6,452 bases of DNA. Source: Acidobacteriota bacterium (GTDB taxonomy: Bacteria; Acidobacteriota; Terriglobia; UBA7540). The stretch covers positions 1 through 6,452 of the forward strand of contig JAJYJL010000495.1 in the NCBI GenBank assembly GCA_021789565.1. The letters are read 5' to 3'. Both the position numbers and the translations under genes were made by a program. The notes under the pieces were generated by a model. It saw only the letters and a program-made list of their open reading frames with translations. It was not told the DNA's origin and ran no database searches. Below are positions 1 to 5,610 of the stretch, piece after piece (position 1 is the first letter of the stretch; each line of letters starts with the position of its first letter).

Positions 1-515
1 AAAGACGGAGTCAGGAACACGCCAACCAGGGACACCACAACACTCCCCATAGCCCAACCAAGCGCCCAGCCCCAGGTGGTAAAGGTGTGGAGCGTGCGGT
101 GCGGCGCAAACTCCGTCAGGTAGGTGACGCCGATGGGCAGAAGCGCGCCGAGGCCGGTGCCGGTCAGCAGGCGAAGGCCGCAAAACGTCCAGAAAGAATG
201 CGCGAAGACCGCCGTCGCGAGGCTAAAAACCGTTGCGATCCACAGCGCACCAAGCAGCGTCGCCCTCCGCCCAAACCTGTCGGAGAACTCACCCTGCGCG
301 AGCGAACCGATCATGAATCCGACGAGCCCACTTGAAACCAGCAGTCCGGCCTGGCTGGGGACCAGATTCCAGGGCTTCATCACATAGTGAATAACGTAGG
401 CAGGGCTGAAAGTGTCATACCCGTCGAAGAAAACTGCCATGCCGACAAGCACGGCGATCAGCCGGTGATAGGGTCCAACTTCGGCGTTTGCGATCTCTTC
501 CCGGACATCAATCAC
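1..515 (-). CDS. MFS transporter, N-terminal part (AAHS-like), cut by the window edge
   Basis: This is a proton-coupled or facilitative inner-membrane transporter of the major facilitator superfamily; 171 N-terminal residues are visible and the rest lies left of base 1. TM1 (about residues 19-45) carries F-F-D-G-Y-D-T at 29-35, resembling the conserved DGxDT of the aromatic acid:H+ symporter (AAHS) branch. TM2 leads into MFS motif A at about 70-84, ending S-D-R-F-G-R-R. TM4 carries R115-L-L-T-G-T-G-L-G, the R-x3-G-x-G pattern of motif B. The start chosen is a GTG (minus strand, 515-513), because a TGA lies two codons upstream in frame and the next ATG is inside TM1. A GGTGA sits only three bases upstream, so initiation looks weak. 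The substrate cannot be told; a sugar or aromatic acid is possible. The gene is divergent from the GH18 gene. Confidence 0.9.
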   Translation of the reverse strand, partial: MIDVREEIANAEVGPYHRLIAVLVGMAVFFDGYDTFSPAYVIHYVMKPWNLVPSQAGLLVSSGLVGFMIGSLAQGEFSDRFGRRATLLGALWIATVFSLATAVFAHSFWTFCGLRLLTGTGLGALLPIGVTYLTEFAPHRTLHTFTTWGWALGWAMGSVVVSLVGVFLTPS

Positions 516-859
516 AATTCACCAAAGATCATCATCAGACCTGAATCCGCAAACATCACATATTTTGCCAGGGAAAACCGACGTCTCGAAAAGGCGTTGC
601 CGCGGCCGCCATATATCCCGTCCGTTGTTGACTGAGCCCCTAACCGGTACCTGAGAGGACGATGGCACCTTTCCCCGATGTTGTCAATATAGTGTTGGTC
701 CCGTCTTCTGAAGTGGCTCTCCTTGGCCTTCCTGGCCGAGGATGCGAAGATGTTGCGGTCCTTGCAATGTCTGCGGGCCGGTCCATTGAGGACGGGTCGT
801 GAACACCTCCCACGATCCACCGTCCCCAAAGAAAGTGCGCTCGCGGCGGCGCAGCGGGA

Positions 860-865
860 TATACT
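860..865 (+). promoter_or_regulatory. Possible -10 box for the GH18 gene
   Basis: TATACT matches the sigma-70 -10 consensus at five of six positions. It would start a transcript near 872, giving a leader of about 70 bases that contains both possible stem-loops. No acceptable -35 is seen 16-18 bases upstream, so this is tentative. Confidence 0.3.
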
Positions 866-881
866 TTTCTCGCAAGCAGGC

Positions 882-909
882 AGAGCTCCACGCGTTACGG
901 TCGGGCTCT
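882..909 (+). promoter_or_regulatory. Possible stem-loop in the GH18 leader
   Basis: AGAGCTC (882-888) can pair with GGGCTCT (903-909): seven base pairs including one G-U, with a 14-base loop. No T-run follows, so it is not a simple terminator. It lies just before the second inverted repeat that flanks the start codon. Confidence 0.35.
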
Positions 910-913
910 ATCC

Positions 914-963
914 AATATTCGAAAGGAGAAACAGAAGCAGATGGTAAAGGTTGTTCGAATATT
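914..963 (+). repeat. Perfect 10-bp inverted repeat flanking the GH18 RBS and start codon
   Basis: AATATTCGAA (914-923) and TTCGAATATT (954-963) are exact reverse complements. The 30 bases between them hold most of the Shine-Dalgarno AAAGGAG (922-928) and the ATG (941-943). As RNA this would be a hairpin that places the ribosome site in its loop and at its foot. As DNA it would be two copies of one site, in opposite orientation, with centres 40 bp apart (about four helical turns). Confidence 0.5.
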
Positions 964-1978
964 CATTCTGCTGGCGCTGGGCGCCGTTGCGGCCCAGGCA
1001 CAGCCCAAATCGCTTTTTTATATGACCCGCAGTCCTAACTCCGTACGCTCCTTCATGGAGCACGTCGACAAAATTGACATCATCGTACCCACCTGGTATT
1101 CGGTGGACAAGAACGGCATGGTATGGGGCGGTCCCAACCCGATGGTCCTCAAGACCGCCAAAGAACATCACGTCCCGGTAATGCCCATCGTGGGCGGCAT
1201 GGGTTTCCACACCAAGGAATTCAACGCCTTCCTGCACAATGACGCCGCTCGCAAGGCCTTTTCTGAGGCGCTGCCGAAGATCTGCAAGCGCAACGGCTAC
1301 TCAGGCTTCCAGATTGACTTTGAAAATTTAACCTGGAATGACAGTGATGCGCTCACCAGCCTTGTGGCGGAAGCAGCGGCAGCCCTCCACGGCGATGGAT
1401 TCAAGTTGTCCATCGCGACGGTGCCCAACGCGCCGGGATATCCTGGCCAGACGCCATTCGGCTACTGGATTTATCGCGACTGGCGGGGCGTATACAATCT
1501 GAAGGCGCTGGCCCAATCGGTTGACCTGATTTGCCTGATGACCTACGACCAGCACACCATGTACACGCCGCCGGGGCCCGTGGCCGGTTATCCGTGGGTA
1601 TTGCAGAATCTGAATTTCGCGCTCAAGTCAGTGCCGAAAGACAAGCTTTCGCTGGGCATCCCGCTTTACGGCTACCATTGGTATGCGGGGATGCCGAAAA
1701 ACAACAAGGGCAACGTCACCGCCAACTACATCAGTGAACCGGATGCGATGCAACTTGCCCAGGCTTACAACGGGAAGGTTCAATGGGACCCGGTAGACCG
1801 CGCTTCGTGGTTCTATTTTTATCGTGCGGACATGCGCGAGTGGGTCTTCTTTACAAACGCCCGGGCGTTTGAAGCGCGCTACGACCTGGTAAAGCAGCGC
1901 GGCATTCAGGGCTTCTGCTCATGGGTCCTGGGAGACGAGGACCCCGCCATCTGGAAGCTGCTGCCTTCGCACCAGTAG
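941..1978 (+). CDS. Secreted glycoside hydrolase family 18-type protein
   Basis: This is a predicted exported TIM-barrel glycosidase of the GH18 clan, which acts on N-acetylglucosamine polymers such as chitin or peptidoglycan glycan. It has 345 residues. A Sec signal peptide spans residues 1-20, with a likely cut after A-Q-A before Gln21. The active-site strand reads G122-F-Q-I-D-F-E-N, putting the acid/base at Glu128 and the assisting Asp at 126, as in the YaaH/SleL subgroup (G-V-N-I-D-F-E-N). The first two Asp of the classical DxxDxDxE are Ser121 and Gln124 here. M200-T-Y-D203 is the usual substrate-contacting motif, L238-G-I-P-L-Y-G-Y fits barrel strand 7, and Trp328 fits the strand-8 Trp. 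There is no LysM or other binding module, so the substrate stays open. AAAGGAG lies 12 bases before the ATG, a rather long spacing. The gene is transcribed alone. Confidence 0.9.
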   Translation: MVKVVRIFILLALGAVAAQAQPKSLFYMTRSPNSVRSFMEHVDKIDIIVPTWYSVDKNGMVWGGPNPMVLKTAKEHHVPVMPIVGGMGFHTKEFNAFLHNDAARKAFSEALPKICKRNGYSGFQIDFENLTWNDSDALTSLVAEAAAALHGDGFKLSIATVPNAPGYPGQTPFGYWIYRDWRGVYNLKALAQSVDLICLMTYDQHTMYTPPGPVAGYPWVLQNLNFALKSVPKDKLSLGIPLYGYHWYAGMPKNNKGNVTANYISEPDAMQLAQAYNGKVQWDPVDRASWFYFYRADMREWVFFTNARAFEARYDLVKQRGIQGFCSWVLGDEDPAIWKLLPSHQ

Positions 1979-2109
1979 TAATTTCCCCGAGAGAAATAAG
2001 GATTCCGCGCCCACACACAAAGGGGCATCTCCCGGGACACCGCGGCGCTCCTGATTCGGATCCGTTGGCGCGGACTTCCGTCGCTGATCAGGCACCGCCG
2101 AATAAATAA

Positions 2110-2151
2110 TCGGGGAGCCCCCGCTGCATTAGCTTTGGGGGCTCGCCCCGA
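2110..2151 (-). terminator. Rho-independent terminator of the small secreted peptide gene
   Basis: On the minus strand TCGGGG-cg-AGCCCCC (2151-2137) pairs with GGGGGCTCCCCGA (2122-2110), a 13-bp GC-rich stem with a 2-base bulge and a 14-base loop. TTATTTATT follows at once. It lies 44 bases past the stop at 2196. On the plus strand the stem is followed by TGCTGGC, so it is a poor terminator for the GH18 gene. Confidence 0.75.
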
Positions 2152-2164
2152 TGCTGGCAGGATG

Positions 2165-2183
2165 AGCCGACAAAAAACCGGCT
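2165..2183 (-). other. Small hairpin just after the lysine-rich peptide gene
   Basis: AGCCG and CGGCT form a 5-bp stem around a 9-base loop containing six T on the minus strand. It lies 12 bases after the stop codon and before the stronger terminator. It may be an RNA 3'-end structure; the short stem makes it uncertain. Confidence 0.3.
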
Positions 2184-2195
2184 TTCTGCAGTTAC

Positions 2196-2393
2196 TTATC
2201 GGGCACGCAAGTGAGTTACATGCGCCGAAGGCGGTTTGGGGGGCTGCTTTTTCTTCTTCTTCTTTTTCTTCTTTTGGGCCGTTTGTGCCGTGGCAGCCCC
2301 AGAGTTGCCCATCGGCTGGCTTGCCGCAAAGACAGGCATTGTCATGGCACCTGTCATCATCGCAGCGAATAGTAGCGCTATCATTCTCTTCAC
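2196..2393 (-). CDS. Small secreted lysine-rich peptide
   Basis: The product is a 65-residue hypothetical protein. Residues 1-23 form a Sec signal peptide (K2-R3, then a hydrophobic core, cut after V-F-A23). The mature part is about 42 residues: a Ser/Ala/Gln-rich stretch, nine lysines in a row (41-49), then Q-P-P-K-P-P and an H/R-containing tail. The function is unknown; cationic low-complexity exported peptides of this style include acid-shock-like proteins, but no family motif proves that here. The start is a GTG at 2393-2391, preferred because AGGAAGGAG (2410-2402) ends eight bases upstream; the ATG at 2384 would be 17 bases away. A matching downstream terminator supports a real transcript. 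The opposite-strand reading is a poly-Phe artefact. Confidence 0.65.
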   Translation of the reverse strand: MKRMIALLFAAMMTGAMTMPVFAASQPMGNSGAATAQTAQKKKKKKKKKQPPKPPSAHVTHLRAR

Positions 2394-2492
2394 GAGTGAG
2401 TCTCCTTCCTATTATTTGGATAACTCCCTCTTAACGCATTTTGCATGCCGAAGGATTGCCACGCTTCGAACTCCTTTAGCTCCAACAAATCA

Positions 2493-2509
2493 TCGGGTCG
2501 CTGGCCCGA
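2493..2509. other. Short hairpin in the intergenic region
   Basis: TCGGGTC-GCT-GGCCCGA folds into a 7-bp stem (one G-U) with a 3-base loop. It lies between the divergent lysine-rich peptide and isomerase-like genes. No T-run follows directly, and its role is unknown. Confidence 0.25.
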
Positions 2510-2627
2510 CGAGCACTTCTAGTCGCCTTGTCTTCCCATGTCATACCTACATGGTCGTGAGGAATTTTTGCTCTTCTTCAGTGTCACATCGCTGTTCTGG
2601 CAGTCTTACCGGACTAGGAATACCCTG

Positions 2628-2656
2628 TTGCGCGTGTGCAAACTCGCTTCTATACT
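2628..2656 (+). promoter_or_regulatory. Sigma-70-type promoter of the isomerase-like gene
   Basis: TTGCGC (2628-2633) and TATACT (2651-2656) are separated by exactly 17 bases. The -10 matches the consensus at five of six positions and the -35 only at TTG. The transcript would start near 2663, about 30 bases before the ATG, with GAGGAGG (2684-2690) four bases before the start. Confidence 0.55.
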
Positions 2657-2694
2657 GTTTCCGCTTTTCCAGAACTGAAAGTTGAGGAGGACTT

Positions 2695-3582
2695 ATGGCG
2701 CCGATATCCCGGCGTGAAGCCGGAAAGATCCTGGCGGCAGGTGCGGCTGGAGTGTTGCTGGCAAGGGAATCAATCTTTGCCGCACCAAGGATCAACTCCG
2801 TTGTGCGCGGAGTGGAGATTGGTGCACAGAGCTACTCTTTCCGCGACCGCCCTCTTGATGCCGCAATCAAGGCCTATCAAACGGTGGGTCTGGGTGAATG
2901 CGAGCTTTACCAGGGCCACGTCGAGCCCGCCCATCTCCATCGCGAGGAGCTGCGCAAGTGGCGCCTGACGGTTCCGCTAAGCCGCTTCCGTGAAGTGCGG
3001 CAGAAATTCGACAAAGCGGGGATCGAACTCTATGCCTACAATTACAGCTTCCGCAAGGATTTCACCCACGCCGAAATGGAGCGAGGCTTCCAGACGGCCC
3101 GGGCGCTGGGCGTCAAGTACATCACGGCTTCTTCCAACGTCAGCATCGCGCACAAGGTGGACCTGCTGGCGCAGAAATACAAAATCAAGGTGGGTTTCCA
3201 CAACCACGATGACACTGCCGACCCCGATGAGTTCTCCACCGCCGCCACCTTCCGCCGCGCGCTCAAAGGAGCTTCATCTTACCTCGGCATCAACCTCGAT
3301 ATCGGGCACTTCACTGCCGCCAACCAGGGTCCCGTCAGCTTCCTCCGCGAAGATCACCGGAAGATACTGACGCTCCACATCAAAGACCGCAAGAGAAACC
3401 ACGGTCCGGCCGTGCCTTTCGGCGAAGGCGATACGCCCATTGGGGCCGTCCTCCGCCTGCTGCGCGACAATCACTGGAAGATTCCCGCCAACATCGAGTA
3501 CGAATACGGCAAGCCGGGAATGGATACCATCGTCGAAATGAAAAAGTGCTACGCCTACTGCCGCAAGGCGCTGGAAAGCTAG
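2695..3582 (+). CDS. Sugar phosphate isomerase/epimerase-like TIM barrel, Tat-type signal
   Basis: This 295-residue protein belongs to the xylose-isomerase-like TIM-barrel family (AP endonuclease 2 fold), whose members isomerise or epimerise sugars with a divalent metal. The N-terminus S5-R-R-E-A-G-K-I-L, then an Ala/Gly-rich hydrophobic stretch to about Ala30, resembles a twin-arginine signal, though Ala replaces the usual Phe after the arginines. Likely metal or substrate residues on successive strands are Glu70 (C-E-L-Y), His169/Asn170/His171 (G-F-H-N-H-D), Asp202 and His205 (L-D-I-G-H-F), His228 with Asp231 (L-H-I-K-D-R), and Glu268 (I-E-Y-E-Y). All expected positions are present, so it should be active. 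The substrate is unknown; related exported proteins occur in glycan-degrading bacteria. It has its own promoter and a strong RBS, and the next gene follows after about 200 bases. Confidence 0.92.
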   Translation: MAPISRREAGKILAAGAAGVLLARESIFAAPRINSVVRGVEIGAQSYSFRDRPLDAAIKAYQTVGLGECELYQGHVEPAHLHREELRKWRLTVPLSRFREVRQKFDKAGIELYAYNYSFRKDFTHAEMERGFQTARALGVKYITASSNVSIAHKVDLLAQKYKIKVGFHNHDDTADPDEFSTAATFRRALKGASSYLGINLDIGHFTAANQGPVSFLREDHRKILTLHIKDRKRNHGPAVPFGEGDTPIGAVLRLLRDNHWKIPANIEYEYGKPGMDTIVEMKKCYAYCRKALES

Positions 3583-3791
3583 TTCTGGCGGCTTTGTAGC
3601 GCCACGCTTAGGGGCAGCAAATTAGTTCAGCCGCCCTCTTCTGTGCGATTTCCCGCGGGCAACGCCTGCGGTTCGGTTGTCGCGATGCGTGCGGTGGCGG
3701 GCGGCGCAAGTGTTCCGCAGTTTGGGCGAGTGGCGCATTGATCATGTATAATCCCTCTGAAGAACTTAGGAACACAGTTGGTTTTGGCCCA
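3583..3791. other. Intergenic region before the nuclease-like gene
   Basis: This GC-rich stretch includes the palindrome CCCGCGGG (3652-3659) and a weak 5-bp hairpin just after the isomerase-like stop (3586-3604, no T-run). The nuclease reading frame is open from 3612 but has no ATG or GTG before 3738. No separate gene is visible. Confidence 0.4.
3747..3752 (+). promoter_or_regulatory. Consensus -10 hexamer before the nuclease-like gene
   Basis: A perfect TATAAT begins directly after the in-frame ATG at 3744. If used, transcription would begin near 3759, removing the TTG 3738 and ATG 3744 starts and leaving ATG 3792. No good -35 is seen 16-18 bases upstream. Confidence 0.35.
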
Positions 3792-4799
3792 ATGCCTCTG
3801 TCGAACCTCTGGAAGTCTTCGCAAGACGAGATAGCAAGGATGCACCTGCGCCAGATTGTTGCTTTAGCGGGTTCCGGGAGCCTTGGCGACGGTAATGAGG
3901 CTTCTGCTGAGTTTCGGGATCTGCTGTCAGAAGTTCCAGAGCACTCCCTTGTCTGCTGGGCTCGCGATGCGGTGGAAGAGGGATTCCAAGAGAGCGGCTT
4001 TGCTCTTCAAGATTTAGTAAACGAGATTGGAAAGCGCCTAGGCTTTGCCGTAAGCCACGGACGCTACCGGGGTAGGCGCAGAACCGGGTTCGACGGCCTA
4101 TGGACAGCCCCATCAGGCCATTGCCTGGTAGTGGAAACGAAGACGAGTGATACATACCCCATCGATCTTAAGAAACTCTGCGCATACAGAGATGAACTTA
4201 TTGGCTCCAGAGGGGCGAGATACAATGACTCGTCTATCCTTATCGTCGTCGGCAGGCAAGACAGCAGCGGTCTCGAAGGTCAGATACGCTGGAAGCGTTT
4301 ACCGGCCGTGATTCGCTTTATCTCGGTTAGTTCATTGCTCAGTTTGCTTTTGCTGCACGCAGATGCGAAGGACGGCGGAACGAAGGGCCTTCTCTCCAAG
4401 AAGATTTTTGAACTACTCGCTTCTGATGATTTCTTCAGCTTCGTGGACATCAATCCTGCCGTGAAGCTTCTTGATATTTTCCCGCGTATTACATTGCCGG
4501 AGCACCCCACAGGCGATCCCTCCGCCGGTACGTCCATCCGGCGCCGCGCCGCGATGTCCGATGATGACGGAAGGCGGTCAGTGAAAGAGATGAAGGACAT
4601 TGTGGACTACGTTGCCCGCAAAGGCGGGGTCAAGTATCGCGATTTGCACCACCGATTTCACCGTCTGGGAGCTGAAAGGTTCAATCGACGTATGACCCGG
4701 CTCGTTGCAGATGATGACCATCCGGATCGCGAGCTGAAGGTCGTCGAAAAGAGAGGTCTCAGCGGCAGAACCACGCGTTGGGTTTTGCCAAACGAGTAG
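3792..4799 (+). CDS. PD-(D/E)xK nuclease-like protein with C-terminal winged-helix-like region
   Basis: This is a predicted DNA endonuclease-like protein of restriction or defence type, 335 residues from the chosen start. The fold shows a helix with N77-E-I-G-K-R-L-G-F, then G-F-D101-G-L-W, a strand pair, and V-V-E115-T-K117-T: the E...D...ExK metal site of the PD-(D/E)xK superfamily. A further strand reads S148-I-L-I-V-V-G-R. The region at 175-188 (I-R-F-I-S-V-S-S-L) matches my memory of an uncharacterised family where this strand ends I-R-L-I-S-V. Residues about 265-335 look like a winged helix. ATG 3792 fits where family similarity begins (L-S-N-L-W); TTG 3738 and ATG 3744 are alternatives, none with a clear Shine-Dalgarno. 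Third codon positions are visibly more A/T than in the isomerase-like gene, hinting at transfer. No methyltransferase or helicase partner is in the window. Confidence 0.75.
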   Translation: MPLSNLWKSSQDEIARMHLRQIVALAGSGSLGDGNEASAEFRDLLSEVPEHSLVCWARDAVEEGFQESGFALQDLVNEIGKRLGFAVSHGRYRGRRRTGFDGLWTAPSGHCLVVETKTSDTYPIDLKKLCAYRDELIGSRGARYNDSSILIVVGRQDSSGLEGQIRWKRLPAVIRFISVSSLLSLLLLHADAKDGGTKGLLSKKIFELLASDDFFSFVDINPAVKLLDIFPRITLPEHPTGDPSAGTSIRRRAAMSDDDGRRSVKEMKDIVDYVARKGGVKYRDLHHRFHRLGAERFNRRMTRLVADDDHPDRELKVVEKRGLSGRTTRWVLPNE

Positions 4800-4838
4800 C
4801 CTCCTCTCACCTCCTCCTTACGGGCCTGCGCGCCTGTG

Positions 4839-5246
4839 TCATCTACGCCTTGCCAAGTACGAAGAGAGCACGGCCCCAAGAACGACCCCGCACACATACC
4901 GCCCAAGCTGCGGGCTTTTTGCGTCTCCCGAAAACGCCCAGGTTGCGCTATGTTCACAGTTGCCAAAAAGGAGACTGTAGGGGCGACCGAGCTGGGTGCG
5001 GGCACGCTCCAAAATGGCGGCTTGGTGTGAGAGATTAAAGGGAGCCTGCACCATCTCGATGACTCTTCCACGAGCGAACTCTTCGATCGAAGACAATACC
5101 ACGCCTGCCGATGTGCTGTGGTAAACCAACTGGTTCCCCATCACGATTGGACCGGCAATCCCCATGTGATCCGGCCATATCCCGGAGCTCCTGGCTTTTA
5201 TCAGAGCACCGGCCGGGATAGGTAGGGTGTTAGTCTTGACGTACAT
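4839..5246 (-). CDS. LRAT-domain (NlpC/P60-like) protein with C-terminal hydrophobic helix
   Basis: This 135-residue protein resembles the LRAT family, circularly permuted papain-fold enzymes that are acyltransferases, phospholipases or amidases. The N-terminal part has P11-A-G-A-L-I-K, then D26-H27-M-G-I-A-G with the likely catalytic His, and L40-V-Y-H-S-T as the next strand. The nucleophile box is F94-G-N-C97-E-H-S, matching the N-C-E-H signature of LRAT proteins. Residues about 114-131 form one hydrophobic helix followed by three arginines, suggesting a tail anchor as in HRASLS/PLA2G16-type relatives. AAGGGGG precedes the ATG by about seven bases, and a TATAAT with two dyads lies further upstream. 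It converges on the nuclease gene with 39 bases between stops. The substrate is unknown: membrane lipid or peptidoglycan are both possible. Confidence 0.75.
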   Translation of the reverse strand: MYVKTNTLPIPAGALIKARSSGIWPDHMGIAGPIVMGNQLVYHSTSAGVVLSSIEEFARGRVIEMVQAPFNLSHQAAILERARTQLGRPYSLLFGNCEHSATWAFSGDAKSPQLGRYVCGVVLGAVLSSYLARRR

Positions 5247-5261
5247 TGCGGGCCCCCTTCT

Positions 5262-5275
5262 GAGACTTTAGTCTC
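5262..5275. promoter_or_regulatory. Operator-like dyad GAGACT-TT-AGTCTC
   Basis: A perfect 6+6 inverted repeat with a 2-base centre lies between the -10 box and the RBS of the LRAT-like gene, over the predicted transcript start (about 5273). This is the position expected of a repressor operator. No regulator gene is adjacent. Confidence 0.4.
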
Positions 5276-5279
5276 TAAG

Positions 5280-5285
5280 ATTATA
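5280..5285 (-). promoter_or_regulatory. -10 box of the LRAT-like gene
   Basis: The minus strand reads TATAAT, a perfect consensus, 34 bases before the ATG. The -35 region is poor at 16-18 bases spacing, so activation or an atypical promoter is possible. Confidence 0.5.
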
Positions 5286-5289
5286 TAAC

Positions 5290-5300
5290 CGGCAGTGCCG
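5290..5300. promoter_or_regulatory. Short dyad CGGCA-G-TGCCG in the promoter spacer
   Basis: A perfect 5+5 inverted repeat around one base lies just upstream of the -10 box, in the spacer of the LRAT-like promoter. It could be a regulator site or a chance palindrome. Confidence 0.3.
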
Positions 5301-5387
5301 CAAAGCGACCTGAGAACTTACGCCCGCGCAACTTTGCTTATGGCTGGGGCGAAAGTCGCACCGCCCTTTTTCAGAGTGGCACTGTTT

Positions 5388-5401
5388 GCGATGTCTGCGA
5401 A
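5388..5401 (+). repeat. Motif copy 1, GCGATGTCTGCGAA
   Basis: It matches copy 2 (5469-5482) at 13 of 14 positions, in direct orientation 81 bp apart. It may be a binding site or a remnant repeat. Confidence 0.35.
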
Positions 5402-5468
5402 ACTCAGAAACTCTCAATCGCGAAAGGGCGCAAGTCATCAGGCAGGCGGCGCATACACCGAAGCTCTA

Positions 5469-5482
5469 GCGATGTGTGCGAA
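5469..5482 (+). repeat. Motif copy 2, GCGATGTGTGCGAA
   Basis: Its core ATGTGTGCGA (5472-5481) has a perfect reverse complement, TCGCACACAT, at 5590-5599. Confidence 0.35.
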
Positions 5483-5493
5483 GAAGGGAAAAT

Positions 5494-5610
5494 CTACTCT
5501 GTCGAATGGAAGCCGTCGGTCTGCGCGTCGGACGTACCGGGTTCGGGGCTGGGGATATCGAGGTTGACCACGATGGGCTCCCGGTAAGGTCGCACACATT
5601 GAGGACTCAT
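5494..5610 (-). CDS. Doubtful small ORF downstream of hicB
   Basis: The frame would encode 38 residues beginning M-S-P-Q-C-V-R and ending F-H-S-T-E, with no known motif. From about the tenth codon onward the third positions are mostly G or C, as in real genes of this genome, which is why it is listed. No good ribosome site precedes the ATG, though it lies only 29 bases after the hicB stop and could be translated from the same transcript. It may also be the eroded end of a lost gene, or chance. Confidence 0.22.
   Translation of the reverse strand: MSPQCVRPYREPIVVNLDIPSPEPGTSDAQTDGFHSTE
5590..5599 (-). repeat. Motif copy 3, inverted core ATGTGTGCGA
   Basis: This is an exact 10-bp inverted copy of the core of copy 2. 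It lies 40 bp past the hicB stop and just inside the doubtful small ORF at 5494-5610. Confidence 0.35.

Larger units (their letters stand above)
516..940. other. Divergent intergenic region, no convincing gene
   Basis: These 425 bases separate the divergent MFS and GH18 starts. Several short ORFs cross the region on both strands, but none has recognisable homology. The best plus-strand candidate (ATG 662, TGA 800-802, 46 codons, GAGAGGA just upstream) has roughly even third-position use, unlike the GC-biased neighbours. The right end holds a possible -10 box (TATACT, 860-865, no clear -35) and two possible stem-loops in the GH18 leader. The rest may hold the MFS promoter, which I could not place. 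Confidence 0.5.

Noticed and set aside
662..802. 46-residue plus-strand ORF with GAGAGGA just before its ATG
   Set aside because: Third-position use is near random, no motif is seen, and it overlaps other equally long random frames.
684..875. 63-residue minus-strand ORF (TTG start)
   Set aside because: It contains a plausible-looking stretch (F-F-G-D-G-G-S-W-E-V-F) but matches no family I know, and it has no ribosome site and no GC-biased third positions.
2247..2275. Pyrimidine tract read as a microsatellite or mobile-element scar
   Set aside because: It is fully explained as lysine codons on the minus strand, with no flanking duplication.
2236..2685. Plus-strand frame of 149 codons with a poly-Phe run
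   Set aside because: The poly-Phe is the antisense of the lysine tract in the better supported minus-strand peptide gene, and the rest has no family resemblance.
3586..3604. Hairpin after the isomerase-like gene as its terminator
   Set aside because: Five pairs only and no T-run, so too weak to call.
5295..5567. 90-residue basic plus-strand ORF
   Set aside because: It has a GTG start without an RBS, no homology, and lies opposite the LRAT-like promoter and the small minus-strand ORF.
5537..5585. ACCGGG...CCCGGT inverted repeat as a hicB terminator
   Set aside because: Only six pairs around a long loop, with no T-run on either strand.
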